From contig CALGYY010000148.1 in the NCBI GenBank assembly GCA_937934705.1, positions 1 to 6,195 of the forward strand: a stretch of 6,195 nt of DNA, read 5' to 3'. The stretch comes from an uncultured Bacteroidota bacterium. GTDB taxonomy: Bacteria; Bacteroidota; Bacteroidia; Bacteroidales; CAIWKO01. This document shows, in pieces, positions 1 to 6,195 of the stretch. A program made the translations under genes and the position numbers. A model generated the notes under the pieces. The model ran no database searches and was not told the DNA's origin. It was given only the letters and a program-made list of their open reading frames with translations. The stretch's first letter is position 1; every line of letters begins with the position of its first letter.

Positions 1-27
1 ATGAAACTGTGAATCTCCTGCCTGGAG

Positions 28-1515
28 CTACCTGGATACCACAAACTTCTGTTTTTCCTTTTTGCAGATCATGTGTACGGCCCACTTACCGGTCTGCGCT
101 GAAGGAGGAAGTCCTCCCCCGGGAAACAACCATTGTCCTGCCATGTAGAAATTACGCAGTCCCGGTAGAGTCATATTAATGGATTTCATCATATTGTGCT
201 TGGTGGGTAAAAATCCCTCATAAGCACCTTCCTTCACACCGGTAAAACGGACTCCGGTCCGGGGGGTCGCCACATCCACAACTTCAATAAATTCAGAAAT
301 ACCCGGAAATTCTCTCTCCAGGAAATAGCGGGCATCTGTTTCTATCTGCATTTTTTCACGCAGGTAGGCATCCCCGTCCAGATTTTTCCACAATTTCCAG
401 GGACTCTCAAACCTTAGCACGATGGACGATTTCCCCGCAGGTGCCATGGTATCATCAAATGAATAATTCATCACGGAATAGCCGTACTCCGGCATGGTCA
501 TTCCGATTTTCAGACCCTTGGTGGTATTGATAATAATGGGTGCGGGTGACTGTATCGATTGCTTCACTCCGAAAGAAACCTGCACCATTGAAGGAAACAA
601 TTCCCAGTTCTTATACGCATATTTTACCTTTCTTGATACGTATCTGCCCCCGAGCATATTGTAGATCGTGGAGTACCCGTCAGCCGCACCGATCACATAA
701 TCTGACAGGATCTCCGATCCGTCGGAAAGCACGACCCCTTTTACCGTGTGATTCTCAACGATGATCCGGTCCACTTTCTTCGTGTAGGAAATCTTTCCGC
801 CGAGCGACTTATACTTCTCCACCATGCGCTGGGCCAAAGGAAAAGAGCCGCCCTTGACATAACCCGCATTTTTCTGATTGAACCAGGCGAGCATGAAGAT
901 GAAAGCCAGGGCTGAAAAATTACGTTCTCCATACATATCATTCAGGACGGCCTTTAAGCGCTCGTTCCTGAAGCCAAGCCTGTCGAAATATTCCTTACAG
1001 GTTAAGCGGCCGAATTTACGTACCAGGTTAAGAATGGGCAACATGATGGGAATGATTCTGATATAATCAAAGGGGGTACGCAATTCAGCGGGCAGCGCGA
1101 AGGGTTCAATCAGCGCACTCTTCCGCATGTCCCGGCACATGGATCTGATCTTCCGTTCATCTTCGGGAGCAAGGTCAATGAGATACGCCTCCCAGCGATC
1201 AATATCAGAATAGATGATGAATTCATTCCGGTCTTTGTCAAATATCTGTGAATGCACCTGGTGATCGATGATCTCGGTGTCGTCATTCAGTACATTGGTT
1301 TCTTTCCACAGATCGTGAAACGCGCCTTTTGATGTACCTACCAGCCAGTGAAGACAATAATCAAACCTGTACTCCTTACGCTCCCAGGCCGTACACTGCC
1401 CCCCGGCAACGGCATGCATTTCGATGATTTCAGTATCAAATCCATTCGTTGCCGCATAAATCCCTGCAGATAAACCTGCTACTCCACCGCCAATAATCGT
1501 CACCTTCTTTCCCAT
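28..1515 (-). CDS. CrtI-like FAD/NAD(P)-dependent oxidoreductase (phytoene desaturase / carotenoid isomerase superfamily)
   Basis: This is a complete 495-residue flavoprotein of the amine-oxidase/CrtI superfamily, in which FAD-bound enzymes desaturate, isomerise or saturate isoprenoid or other lipid substrates. The N-terminus has the dinucleotide-binding fold: a beta strand (residues 4-8), GGGVAG at 9-14, and an acidic end of the second strand near E32. It is followed by AGGQ (37-40), as in CrtI-type enzymes. A GG-S-PLAQ segment at 222-229 with 'SLGGKI' at 237-242 matches the substrate-side region of the family. The C-terminal FAD motif is visible as FYMAGQW followed by PGGGLPPSAQTGKWA (about 456-479). 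The length is usual for the family. No signal peptide is seen. The leader before the ATG is A/T-rich without a Shine-Dalgarno. The gene lies 61 bases after the DUF1801 gene and could be the last gene of that transcript. No crtB, crtY or other carotenoid gene is in view, so the substrate is unknown. The family call is confident; a specific phytoene desaturase call would not be. Confidence 0.9.
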   Translation of the reverse strand: MGKKVTIIGGGVAGLSAGIYAATNGFDTEIIEMHAVAGGQCTAWERKEYRFDYCLHWLVGTSKGAFHDLWKETNVLNDDTEIIDHQVHSQIFDKDRNEFIIYSDIDRWEAYLIDLAPEDERKIRSMCRDMRKSALIEPFALPAELRTPFDYIRIIPIMLPILNLVRKFGRLTCKEYFDRLGFRNERLKAVLNDMYGERNFSALAFIFMLAWFNQKNAGYVKGGSFPLAQRMVEKYKSLGGKISYTKKVDRIIVENHTVKGVVLSDGSEILSDYVIGAADGYSTIYNMLGGRYVSRKVKYAYKNWELFPSMVQVSFGVKQSIQSPAPIIINTTKGLKIGMTMPEYGYSVMNYSFDDTMAPAGKSSIVLRFESPWKLWKNLDGDAYLREKMQIETDARYFLEREFPGISEFIEVVDVATPRTGVRFTGVKEGAYEGFLPTKHNMMKSINMTLPGLRNFYMAGQWLFPGGGLPPSAQTGKWAVHMICKKEKQKFVVSR

Positions 1516-1576
1516 CTGAAATATTTAAATTGAAATCATATACCTGCCAGCTTTCCGGCCGGGGCTATCCGCATGT

Positions 1577-2002
1577 TTACTTCACTTTTGCAGCTGTCTT
1601 GATCATCTTTTCAAGAACGCTCAGGTCAACATCCGTCAGTTTGTTGATATACAAGCAGCCAGCGCCGGTCTTGTGTTTCCCGAGCCTGAGAAGGGCATCA
1701 GCATGGACACGGATATCCACCCCCAGATGCAGGGACAGATTCGCCTTACGCGGAGAAAAACCCAGGATGAACCAATCGACTTCACGGCCTGTTTTCGGGC
1801 TTCTGAACAATTGTTTTCCAAAACCGATGAGGGAGCTTCCCCACATCTGAGGATCCTCTCCCGTGGCCCTTTTCATCATTCCGATCAGGATGCGGCTGTC
1901 TTCCCGCTTTTTTTCATCCTCAATTGCGTTGATGAAATCTTCAACACTGGCCGTATTTGCCTTTGTTTTGATCTCCACGTGCTTTGTTTTCTTCTCTGCC
2001 AT
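1577..2002 (-). CDS. DUF1801 (YdhG-like) domain protein
   Basis: This encodes a complete 141-residue soluble protein matching the DUF1801 family as I know it from other bacteria. Seen in the sequence are a charged N-terminus rich in Lys, 'SVEDFINAIEDE' (19-30) as the first helix, 'MMKRATGEDPQMWG' (42-55), 'GREVDWFILGFSPRK' (72-86), and the C-terminal 'LGKHKTGAGCLYINKL' (107-122) followed by 'DVDLSVLEKMI'. These are the typical core blocks of the family, and the length is normal. The domain is related to the fold of the bacterial protein YdhG; its biochemical function is not established. No signal peptide or membrane segment is present, so it should be cytoplasmic. The start lies after an A/T-rich leader without a Shine-Dalgarno. 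It sits 76 bases after the CorC-family gene and 61 bases before the oxidoreductase gene, all on one strand. A long antisense open frame covers it but has no family resemblance. Confidence 0.85.
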   Translation of the reverse strand: MAEKKTKHVEIKTKANTASVEDFINAIEDEKKREDSRILIGMMKRATGEDPQMWGSSLIGFGKQLFRSPKTGREVDWFILGFSPRKANLSLHLGVDIRVHADALLRLGKHKTGAGCLYINKLTDVDLSVLEKMIKTAAKVK

Positions 2003-2030
2003 ATTACTTTATTCTTTGTCATGATTAAGA

Positions 2031-2048
2031 CCGGATCAAATCATCCGG
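2031..2048 (-). terminator. Short perfect hairpin between the CorC-family and DUF1801 genes
   Basis: A perfect inverted repeat, CCGGAT, six bases, ATCCGG, lies 30 bases after the stop of the CorC-family gene and 28 bases before the start of the DUF1801 gene. As minus-strand RNA it would form a six-pair GC-rich stem with a six-base loop. The bases that follow (TCTTAATC) are only weakly U-rich, so a classical intrinsic terminator is not well supported. It could instead be an attenuating or RNA-stabilising element, or an operator. Confidence 0.3.
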
Positions 2049-2078
2049 CTGCTGAGATGCCCCGGGATTTCGCTGACC

Positions 2079-3164
2079 TCACTCCTTCCCGGTATTCTCG
2101 TTTGTTCCGGCTTCACTAAGCCGGTCGAGCATACTGTACTTGGCCTGCCTTGATTCCCATCGTTCACGGGCGAATTTCTGCATATCGGTTACCGTATCCT
2201 TTTCATCCACAATTTCAAAACCCAGCAGGGTCTCAATAATATCCTCCATGGTCACTATTCCATCCAAACCGCCGTACTCATCAACGATCAGCGCTATGTG
2301 CTCCTTTTTATCCAGCAGTTTCTCCCAAAGGGAAAACAGAACCATAGTGCCCGGGGCGACCAGTATTTCTCTTTTCACATCCTTCAGTTTGCTGTGGTGC
2401 TTGTCCTCCGCCAGGTTCTCAAAAACCGTTTGTCTGAATACATATCCCGTGATGTTATCCGGCCTTCCGGAGTAGACCGGAATCCTTGAAAACTTCAGAT
2501 AATCCTTATTCTTCAGAAAATCCCCCAGGGGCAGATCCTCATCGGCCGTCGCCAGCACAACCCTCGGCGTCATGATCTCCGAGACCTTAACGTTCTTTAA
2601 TTTAAGGATATTCTGAATAATTATATTTTCCTTATCTGAAAACAGCCCTTCGCCGGCGCCAATGTTGGCCATGGCTGCGATCTCCTCCCGGCTGGTGGTT
2701 TGTTCCTTTGATTTTCTTGAAAATACTTTTGTAATCAGGACCGACATCATTACCAGCGGGTAAGTGACAACAATCATCGCTCTGATCGTAATATATGACA
2801 CTCTTGTCAGGCTTCTCCAATATCGTGCGCCGATGGTCTTTGGGACAATTTCTGTGAGCACGAGTATCAGTATGGTCAGAATGGCCGACACGGCCCCGAA
2901 ATAGGCTTCACCAAAAACGACAACAGCTTGTGCGCCCACACCTGCAGCACCTATGGTATGAGCTACCGTATTCAATGAAAGTATAGCAGCAAGCGGCTTA
3001 TCGATATTGAATTTCAGATCAATGTAAGATGCGGCCCAGCGGTGACCGTTTTCCTTCTTCACAACCAGATAGGAATGTGGTGTTGAAAGCAGTACCGATT
3101 CCATGATGGAGCAAAGGAAAGAAATGATGAGCGCAAGAAGCAGGTAAAGAATCAATTCTAACAT
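2079..3164 (-). CDS. CNNM/CorC-family membrane protein with CBS pair, short form
   Basis: This is a complete 361-residue inner-membrane protein of the CNNM/CorC (hemolysin C-like, DUF21) family, whose characterised members are linked to magnesium or cobalt export. The N-terminal DUF21 domain has hydrophobic segments at about 3-27, 57-84, 88-108 and 121-147. Residues at the positions known to line the Mg2+ site of family structures appear present: S19 in 'CSIMES', N65 in 'LSLNT', E105 in 'LTEIVPKTIGA' and G112. An acidic helix with 'REEI' and 'EGLFSDKE' (about 159-179) leads to the CBS pair: 'VSEIMTPR' at 194-201 and 'SRIPVYSG' at 226-233 in the first repeat, then 'HIALIVDEYGGLDGIVTMEDIIE' at 289-311 in the second (the ligand-binding region). 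After residue 320 only a charged tail of about 40 residues follows, so the CorC_HlyC domain of longer members is absent. The start follows an A/T-rich leader; a doubtful small open frame ends 12 bases upstream. Transport itself is inferred from the family. Confidence 0.92.
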   Translation of the reverse strand: MLELILYLLLALIISFLCSIMESVLLSTPHSYLVVKKENGHRWAASYIDLKFNIDKPLAAILSLNTVAHTIGAAGVGAQAVVVFGEAYFGAVSAILTILILVLTEIVPKTIGARYWRSLTRVSYITIRAMIVVTYPLVMMSVLITKVFSRKSKEQTTSREEIAAMANIGAGEGLFSDKENIIIQNILKLKNVKVSEIMTPRVVLATADEDLPLGDFLKNKDYLKFSRIPVYSGRPDNITGYVFRQTVFENLAEDKHHSKLKDVKREILVAPGTMVLFSLWEKLLDKKEHIALIVDEYGGLDGIVTMEDIIETLLGFEIVDEKDTVTDMQKFARERWESRQAKYSMLDRLSEAGTNENTGKE

Positions 3165-3176
3165 TGCAAAAGAAAT

Positions 3177-3383
3177 TTATTTTAGGCTTATTCCAAGGAA
3201 GATTCCGGCATGTAATGCTTTTCTTATAATGATGGGGTGACCTTCTGTATCAAAAATCAACACCAACAGAGAAGGAATGACCCTATGAAGAAACTCTCTT
3301 CTGACTTTCTTTAGGTCCTGGAGGGTCATGCTCTCCTGCACCTCTTTCCTTTGGGGCGGACACTCACATATATTACAGATCAT
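3177..3383 (-). CDS. Doubtful small open frame upstream of the CorC-family gene
   Basis: This open frame of 68 codons ends 12 bases before the start of the CorC-family gene. I recognise no family. The first 18 residues include a Cys-rich stretch (CNICEC); an internal ATG at 3327-3329 would give a 50-residue product beginning MTLQDLKKVRREF, preceded by an AGGAG only three bases away. From there the protein has a basic amphipathic helix, a hydrophobic run (VIPSLLVLIF), a polar turn (DTEGHP) and a second hydrophobic patch (ALHAGIFLGI). It could be a leader peptide, a degenerate gene fragment or a chance frame. In its favour are its close position and strand; against it are the lack of recognisable homology and the absence of a clear ribosome binding site at the first start. 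Confidence 0.2.
   Translation of the reverse strand: MICNICECPPQRKEVQESMTLQDLKKVRREFLHRVIPSLLVLIFDTEGHPIIIRKALHAGIFLGISLK
3277..3329. repeat. Nested inverted repeat in the leader of the CorC-family gene
   Basis: A perfect 8-base inverted repeat (ATGACCCT at 3277-3284, AGGGTCAT at 3322-3329) encloses a second 6-base one (AAGAAA at 3288-3293, TTTCTT at 3306-3311). Together they could form an interrupted stem in the minus-strand RNA, with a bulge of 3 bases on one side and 10 on the other and a 12-base apical loop. It lies inside the doubtful small open frame and covers its alternative ATG. It may be a leader RNA structure, but it may also be chance. Confidence 0.3.
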
Positions 3384-3619
3384 CAGAACCCGGGAATAAA
3401 TCAGAACAGCTTTGAATCAGGAAACAACTGAGCATAGATAATCTTATCTTCTTTTCAGCTGATGAAATTACACATTTTTCGTGAGTGAAAGAGGAAATGG
3501 CCTTATTCGATCATCACCCTTTCATGAAATCCCGAATTGTTCCCATTCCAAATGCCCGGAGCGTTTTAAAGCGGAATCAGAACATATCGTTTCATGCCCG
3601 TAAAACACTTCAGAATTCA
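3384..3619. other. Non-coding stretch between the secreted-protein gene and the small open frame
   Basis: These 236 bases contain no open frame with recognisable coding character on either strand. If the doubtful small frame at 3177-3383 is not a gene, the gene-free stretch runs from 3165 to 3619 (455 bases). It must hold the end of the secreted-protein transcript and probably the promoter of the CorC-family gene, but I see no strong hairpin followed by a T-run and no good match to the Bacteroidota promoter pattern. A short inverted repeat (AGATAA, two bases, TTATCT) at 3436-3449 is the only symmetrical element noticed. Confidence 0.5.
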
Positions 3620-5653
3620 TCAATGCCTGAATAACAAAGCCTTGCTAATGTCCACACCGATCCCCCTGAGTCGGATATAGCACAAACCCTGAGGAAGGTT
3701 AAGATCCGGGCTGGTCCAGGCCGAACCCGCGGCGATGGTAATGCCGTCGGCAGCGTAAACACACCTGCCCATCACGTCATACACCTGCATGCTGAGAGGA
3801 TACAAGACATCCATACCAGAGCTGATGATCAGGCAGGCACCGCTGAAACTGAAACCGATACTTTCCTGAGGCGACTCATTTTCCACAGCGATCATCCCGG
3901 AGTAATTCACGGCACCATTGAAATCTACCTGTTTCAGCCGAAAGTAGCTTTTACCCGGGATGAGACGGGTAATGCTATAGCTGTAACTGAGGGTTTGGTT
4001 ACTGTTGCCCGCAGCGTCAACCAGGGCAAGATCCGAAAACAACTGTCCGTCGGCACTTTGCTGTACCATGAAATAGTCGTTGTCTGTCTCGCTCTCCGTT
4101 GCCCATTGCAGTTCTACCCCATCGCCGCTTTGTTCTGCCTTGAAATACATCAGCTCAACGGGAAGCGGAGGTGAGGTCGGAAACAGACTGAGCGCTGCAT
4201 AGCAGGCATCACTGGGCGCTGCGAGCGTGCCGGGATTCGCATCGTACGGAATGCATATCACTCTGTAATCCTCTCCCAGCGTGCCGAAATTGATGGTTAC
4301 TGAAGTGGTTCCCTGGCCTGAAACGATACAGGGATTCACTCCGTTGGGACATGCCGCTTCGATCAGCACCGGGGGATCACGGTCTATGGCTCGTATCATC
4401 CACTTGTAATAGGTAGCCCCCACAGTCGGCGTAATGGTATAAGTATAATCTGTTCCCGGGACCGGACTGGATTCCCCACTTATAGTTCCACCCGTTAAAG
4501 CGCTGATGCTGCAATCGCGGCATAAGACCTTAATATGGTCAATACCTTCAACCGGCGAGGTGCAACTCCCACCCCTCTCAAACTTCACCTTGATATTGGC
4601 TGCGCTCGGAAGGGAATAACAGGCAAAATGCCATAATCCGTCCGGAAAATAAGAATTCACCGGACGCTGCACCCAGGTGTAACCCTGACCCACACTCGCG
4701 TATAGCTCAGGCGCATACAGGGAATAGCGCTCATCAAATGTATAATCATAATTCCCGGCTGAGCAGGGATATTTCGCCCTGTAAGCGTATTTGATCTCAG
4801 GGTTGGCGCAGGCTGAGGTATTCAGTTCTTTGGTGATCATCTGGGCCGCACCACTGCTGTTGCAAAACTCGAATCCGGTATAGAAGGCTGCGAAATAATC
4901 CAGTCCGTTACCCGAATGATTAGCTGTTCCGCCTGATCCGCCTGTCCACAGATAAGTATAGGCTGATGAGGCGCTTCGGTATGAGTGATAAGGAACCTGA
5001 ATTCCGGTAGTGGAGTAGTTCCCTGTTGATACAGGTCCATACCAGCGATTACCTGTAATATTCTCCGTGTAGGTGGTTGCTCCTGAGATATTCGGCACCG
5101 CTACTGTTGTCGGTCCGAGATCGTCAACGATCAGATTATCGATGGCAATCCAGTTTGTTGAACTGGCGCTGCCAAAATACATCAGAACAGCAATGTTTTG
5201 CCCGCCGCAAACATGACTTTCGAGTTGAAGGGTTTGATTCGTACAACCTCCGGGAGAGGCTACACTTGTATTCGGTGTGATGGTGCCCCACTGCACCCAG
5301 CCGTTGTTATTCGGATTCAGCCTGTCCCAGCTGCATGCACCGGTCACCAGATAATAAACCGTGATGCTTCCCGCACTTAGATTCTTGCGGCGGCTGTCGA
5401 ATGTCAATCTTATGCCACGACCCTGCGGAACATTTATGGTATTTGTCGTAATGTAGGCAAAAGAAGCTGAGGTATAGTATACATCATTCCCCAGAGCACA
5501 GGCATAAGTAGACCCCGCGTTTCGAGTCATTCCATAAGTTGTATAGAAACCGCTCGTCCCAGATGTAAAATCCTGCGACCACAGCACAGCTGCATGATTC
5601 ACCGATGGGATCATCAGGAATAGAATTAATGCTGTTGCAATACGTATTCTCAT
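3620..5653 (-). CDS. Secreted multidomain protein with two jelly-roll-like domains and a probable T9SS C-terminal sorting domain
   Basis: This is a complete 677-residue exported protein of Bacteroidota type. Residues 1-21 form a signal peptide (basic MRIR, hydrophobic core ATALILFLMI, cleavage near NHA). Residues about 24-178 form a MAM/lectin-like beta sandwich starting LWSQDF and ending with IDNLIV at 171-176. Residues about 200-378 form a second one, ending with IDHIKV at 371-376. Residues about 385-490 look like a PKD- or Ig-like domain ('YTYTITPTVGATYYKW', 403-418). Residues 497-590 are the common Bacteroidota module beginning LPVELMYFKA, with 'VELQWATESETDNDYF' and 'SYFRLKQVDFNG', a fibronectin-III-like fold. 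Residues about 598-677 resemble a type A T9SS sorting domain: 'MQVYDVMGR' (622-630), 'LPQGLCYIRL' (653-662) and the final 'KALLFRH'. The usual YPNP motif at its start is missing. No catalytic residues are recognised, so a binding or adhesive role at the cell surface is inferred. About 18 cysteines suggest disulfides. A good Bacteroidota promoter lies upstream. Confidence 0.85.
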   Translation of the reverse strand: MRIRIATALILFLMIPSVNHAAVLWSQDFTSGTSGFYTTYGMTRNAGSTYACALGNDVYYTSASFAYITTNTINVPQGRGIRLTFDSRRKNLSAGSITVYYLVTGACSWDRLNPNNNGWVQWGTITPNTSVASPGGCTNQTLQLESHVCGGQNIAVLMYFGSASSTNWIAIDNLIVDDLGPTTVAVPNISGATTYTENITGNRWYGPVSTGNYSTTGIQVPYHSYRSASSAYTYLWTGGSGGTANHSGNGLDYFAAFYTGFEFCNSSGAAQMITKELNTSACANPEIKYAYRAKYPCSAGNYDYTFDERYSLYAPELYASVGQGYTWVQRPVNSYFPDGLWHFACYSLPSAANIKVKFERGGSCTSPVEGIDHIKVLCRDCSISALTGGTISGESSPVPGTDYTYTITPTVGATYYKWMIRAIDRDPPVLIEAACPNGVNPCIVSGQGTTSVTINFGTLGEDYRVICIPYDANPGTLAAPSDACYAALSLFPTSPPLPVELMYFKAEQSGDGVELQWATESETDNDYFMVQQSADGQLFSDLALVDAAGNSNQTLSYSYSITRLIPGKSYFRLKQVDFNGAVNYSGMIAVENESPQESIGFSFSGACLIISSGMDVLYPLSMQVYDVMGRCVYAADGITIAAGSAWTSPDLNLPQGLCYIRLRGIGVDISKALLFRH

Positions 5654-5696
5654 GAGGGCTCAGGAATAATAGAATTGCCTATTTTTGTTTCTTTTG

Positions 5697-5727
5697 CAAT
5701 TATACGAATTTATTCAGCCGGATCAAA
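5697..5727 (-). promoter_or_regulatory. Bacteroidota-type promoter of the secreted multidomain protein gene
   Basis: Read on the minus strand, TTTG (plus-strand 5724-5727) is followed after 19 bases by TATAATTG (5697-5704). This fits the known Bacteroidota pattern of a -33 TTTG and a -7 TAnnTTTG, with one mismatch and correct spacing. Transcription would begin near 5690, giving a leader of about 37 bases before the ATG at 5651-5653. The leader has no Shine-Dalgarno, which is common in this phylum. Confidence 0.55.
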
Positions 5728-5769
5728 ATAAAATCTCCGATATTTCCACACCTCCAATACCCTGTAAGT

Positions 5770-6195
5770 ATGATATCCTTACTTCGCTTTCTCTTTCTTG
5801 TTCTGTCCACGGTTTGCTGCTCATTTCAGCTCAGCGCCCAGTCCCTCAGCATAAGCACAGTTGATCACAACCTCATTACCTGCTTCCCTGCCACGGCGGT
5901 GGACAGCAGCGGAAAGCCCTATACCTGCGAGGCTTCGGCCGTGCTGTATGCAGATAAGAAGATGTACATCGGCAGCGACCGCGATTTCCCGGGGGCCTCA
6001 GCATTGTTCACCCTGCCCTTTTCCTTGCCCCTGGCCAACTATGGCGCGGATGTGAAAGTGGTGGATCAGCCGCTGATCAACGCCTGCCGTAAATGGGAAG
6101 ATATGAGCCTGTCGCCCGATGGCCGCCTGGTCTTTGCCATGACCGGCTTCGACCGGGTAAAAAAGGGGTCTCACGATTGGGATGTATTCAATATG
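5770..6195 (+). CDS. Secreted protein, probable beta-propeller (phytase-like/esterase-like resemblance), 3' end cut by the window
   Basis: The frame stays open from the ATG at 5770 to the window edge (142 codons). Residues 1-23 make a signal peptide with a hydrophobic core (LLRFLFLVLS) and a likely cleavage at LSA before QSLS; the CC at 16-17 does not sit in a lipobox, so a lipoprotein is unlikely. The mature part has 'CEASAVLYADKKMYIGSDRDFPG' split by short strands (residues 53-75) and 'WEDMSLSPDGRLVFAMTGFDR' at 109-129. The 'E.S...YAD..MY.GSD' and 'SPDGRL.FA' patterns are typical of beta-propeller blades, and recall the secreted esterase-like-phytase group (Phytase-like domain) and DUF3616-like proteins. 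That assignment is tentative and enzyme activity is not shown. It is transcribed away from the secreted multidomain gene across a 116-base gap. No Shine-Dalgarno is visible before the start. Codons are richer in G and C than in the neighbours. Confidence 0.75.
   Translation, partial: MISLLRFLFLVLSTVCCSFQLSAQSLSISTVDHNLITCFPATAVDSSGKPYTCEASAVLYADKKMYIGSDRDFPGASALFTLPFSLPLANYGADVKVVDQPLINACRKWEDMSLSPDGRLVFAMTGFDRVKKGSHDWDVFNM

Noticed and set aside
1530..1850. A 106-codon plus-strand open frame starting between two genes.
   Set aside because: It is mostly antisense to the DUF1801 gene and shows no recognisable domain.
1673..2119. A 148-codon plus-strand open frame, longer than the DUF1801 gene it overlaps.
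   Set aside because: It is antisense to a recognisable DUF1801 gene and runs on into the neighbouring gap; its product has no family-like motifs and a Cys/Phe/His-rich random look.
2140..2475. A 111-codon plus-strand open frame rich in Ser and Phe.
   Set aside because: It is antisense to the CBS-pair part of the CorC-family gene, where the true coding signal is unmistakable.
3436..3449. AGATAA, two bases, TTATCT: short inverted repeat, considered as an operator or terminator.
   Set aside because: The two-base centre cannot form a hairpin loop, the sequence is A/T-rich and such symmetry is easily due to chance.
3608..3632. Weak stem TTCAG/CTGAA overlapping the stop of the secreted-protein gene, considered as a terminator.
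   Set aside because: Only five pairs with a long loop and no proper T-run after it on the minus strand.
5815..5825. Cysteine pair near the end of the signal peptide, considered as a lipoprotein attachment site.
   Set aside because: The residues before the cysteines (STV) do not fit a lipobox, and LSA followed by Q gives a better ordinary cleavage site.
5861..6055. A 64-codon plus-strand open frame with many Arg and Pro.
   Set aside because: It is in another frame inside the divergent secreted-protein gene, which has a signal peptide and an uninterrupted frame to the window edge.

Overview
The window most likely comes from a member of the Bacteroidota, probably environmental or uncultured. 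Four things point there. The 677-residue secreted protein has the 'LPVEL.YF.A' module and a C-terminal domain resembling a type IX secretion (T9SS) sorting domain. The upstream region of that gene carries a near-consensus Bacteroidota promoter (TTTG, 19 bases, TATAATTG). The gene starts lack clear Shine-Dalgarno sequences, and several follow A/T-rich leaders. The base composition is moderate. No rRNA, tRNA, CRISPR array, transposase or phage gene was seen.

Layout. Positions 28-3164 hold three minus-strand genes, read from right to left: a CNNM/CorC-family membrane protein with a CBS pair (2079-3164), a small DUF1801-type cytoplasmic protein (1577-2002), and a CrtI-like FAD-dependent oxidoreductase (28-1515). 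The gaps are 76 and 61 bases, so co-transcription is possible, but the three share no obvious pathway. Positions 3165-3619 are mostly non-coding and contain one doubtful small open frame (3177-3383) that ends 12 bases before the CorC-family gene. Positions 3620-5653 encode the large secreted multidomain protein, also on the minus strand. From 5770 to the right edge, on the plus strand, is the first 142 codons of a divergently transcribed secreted protein, probably a beta-propeller.

How they work together. The two secreted proteins share a 116-base divergent intergenic region and may serve related extracellular roles; that is inference from position only. The three-gene block looks like ordinary housekeeping or accessory metabolism. 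I see no convincing new multi-gene system here. The points most worth a second look are the atypical sorting domain and duplicated architecture of the secreted protein, the unassigned substrate of the CrtI-like enzyme, the structured leader before the CorC-family gene, and the G+C rise in the right-hand gene.
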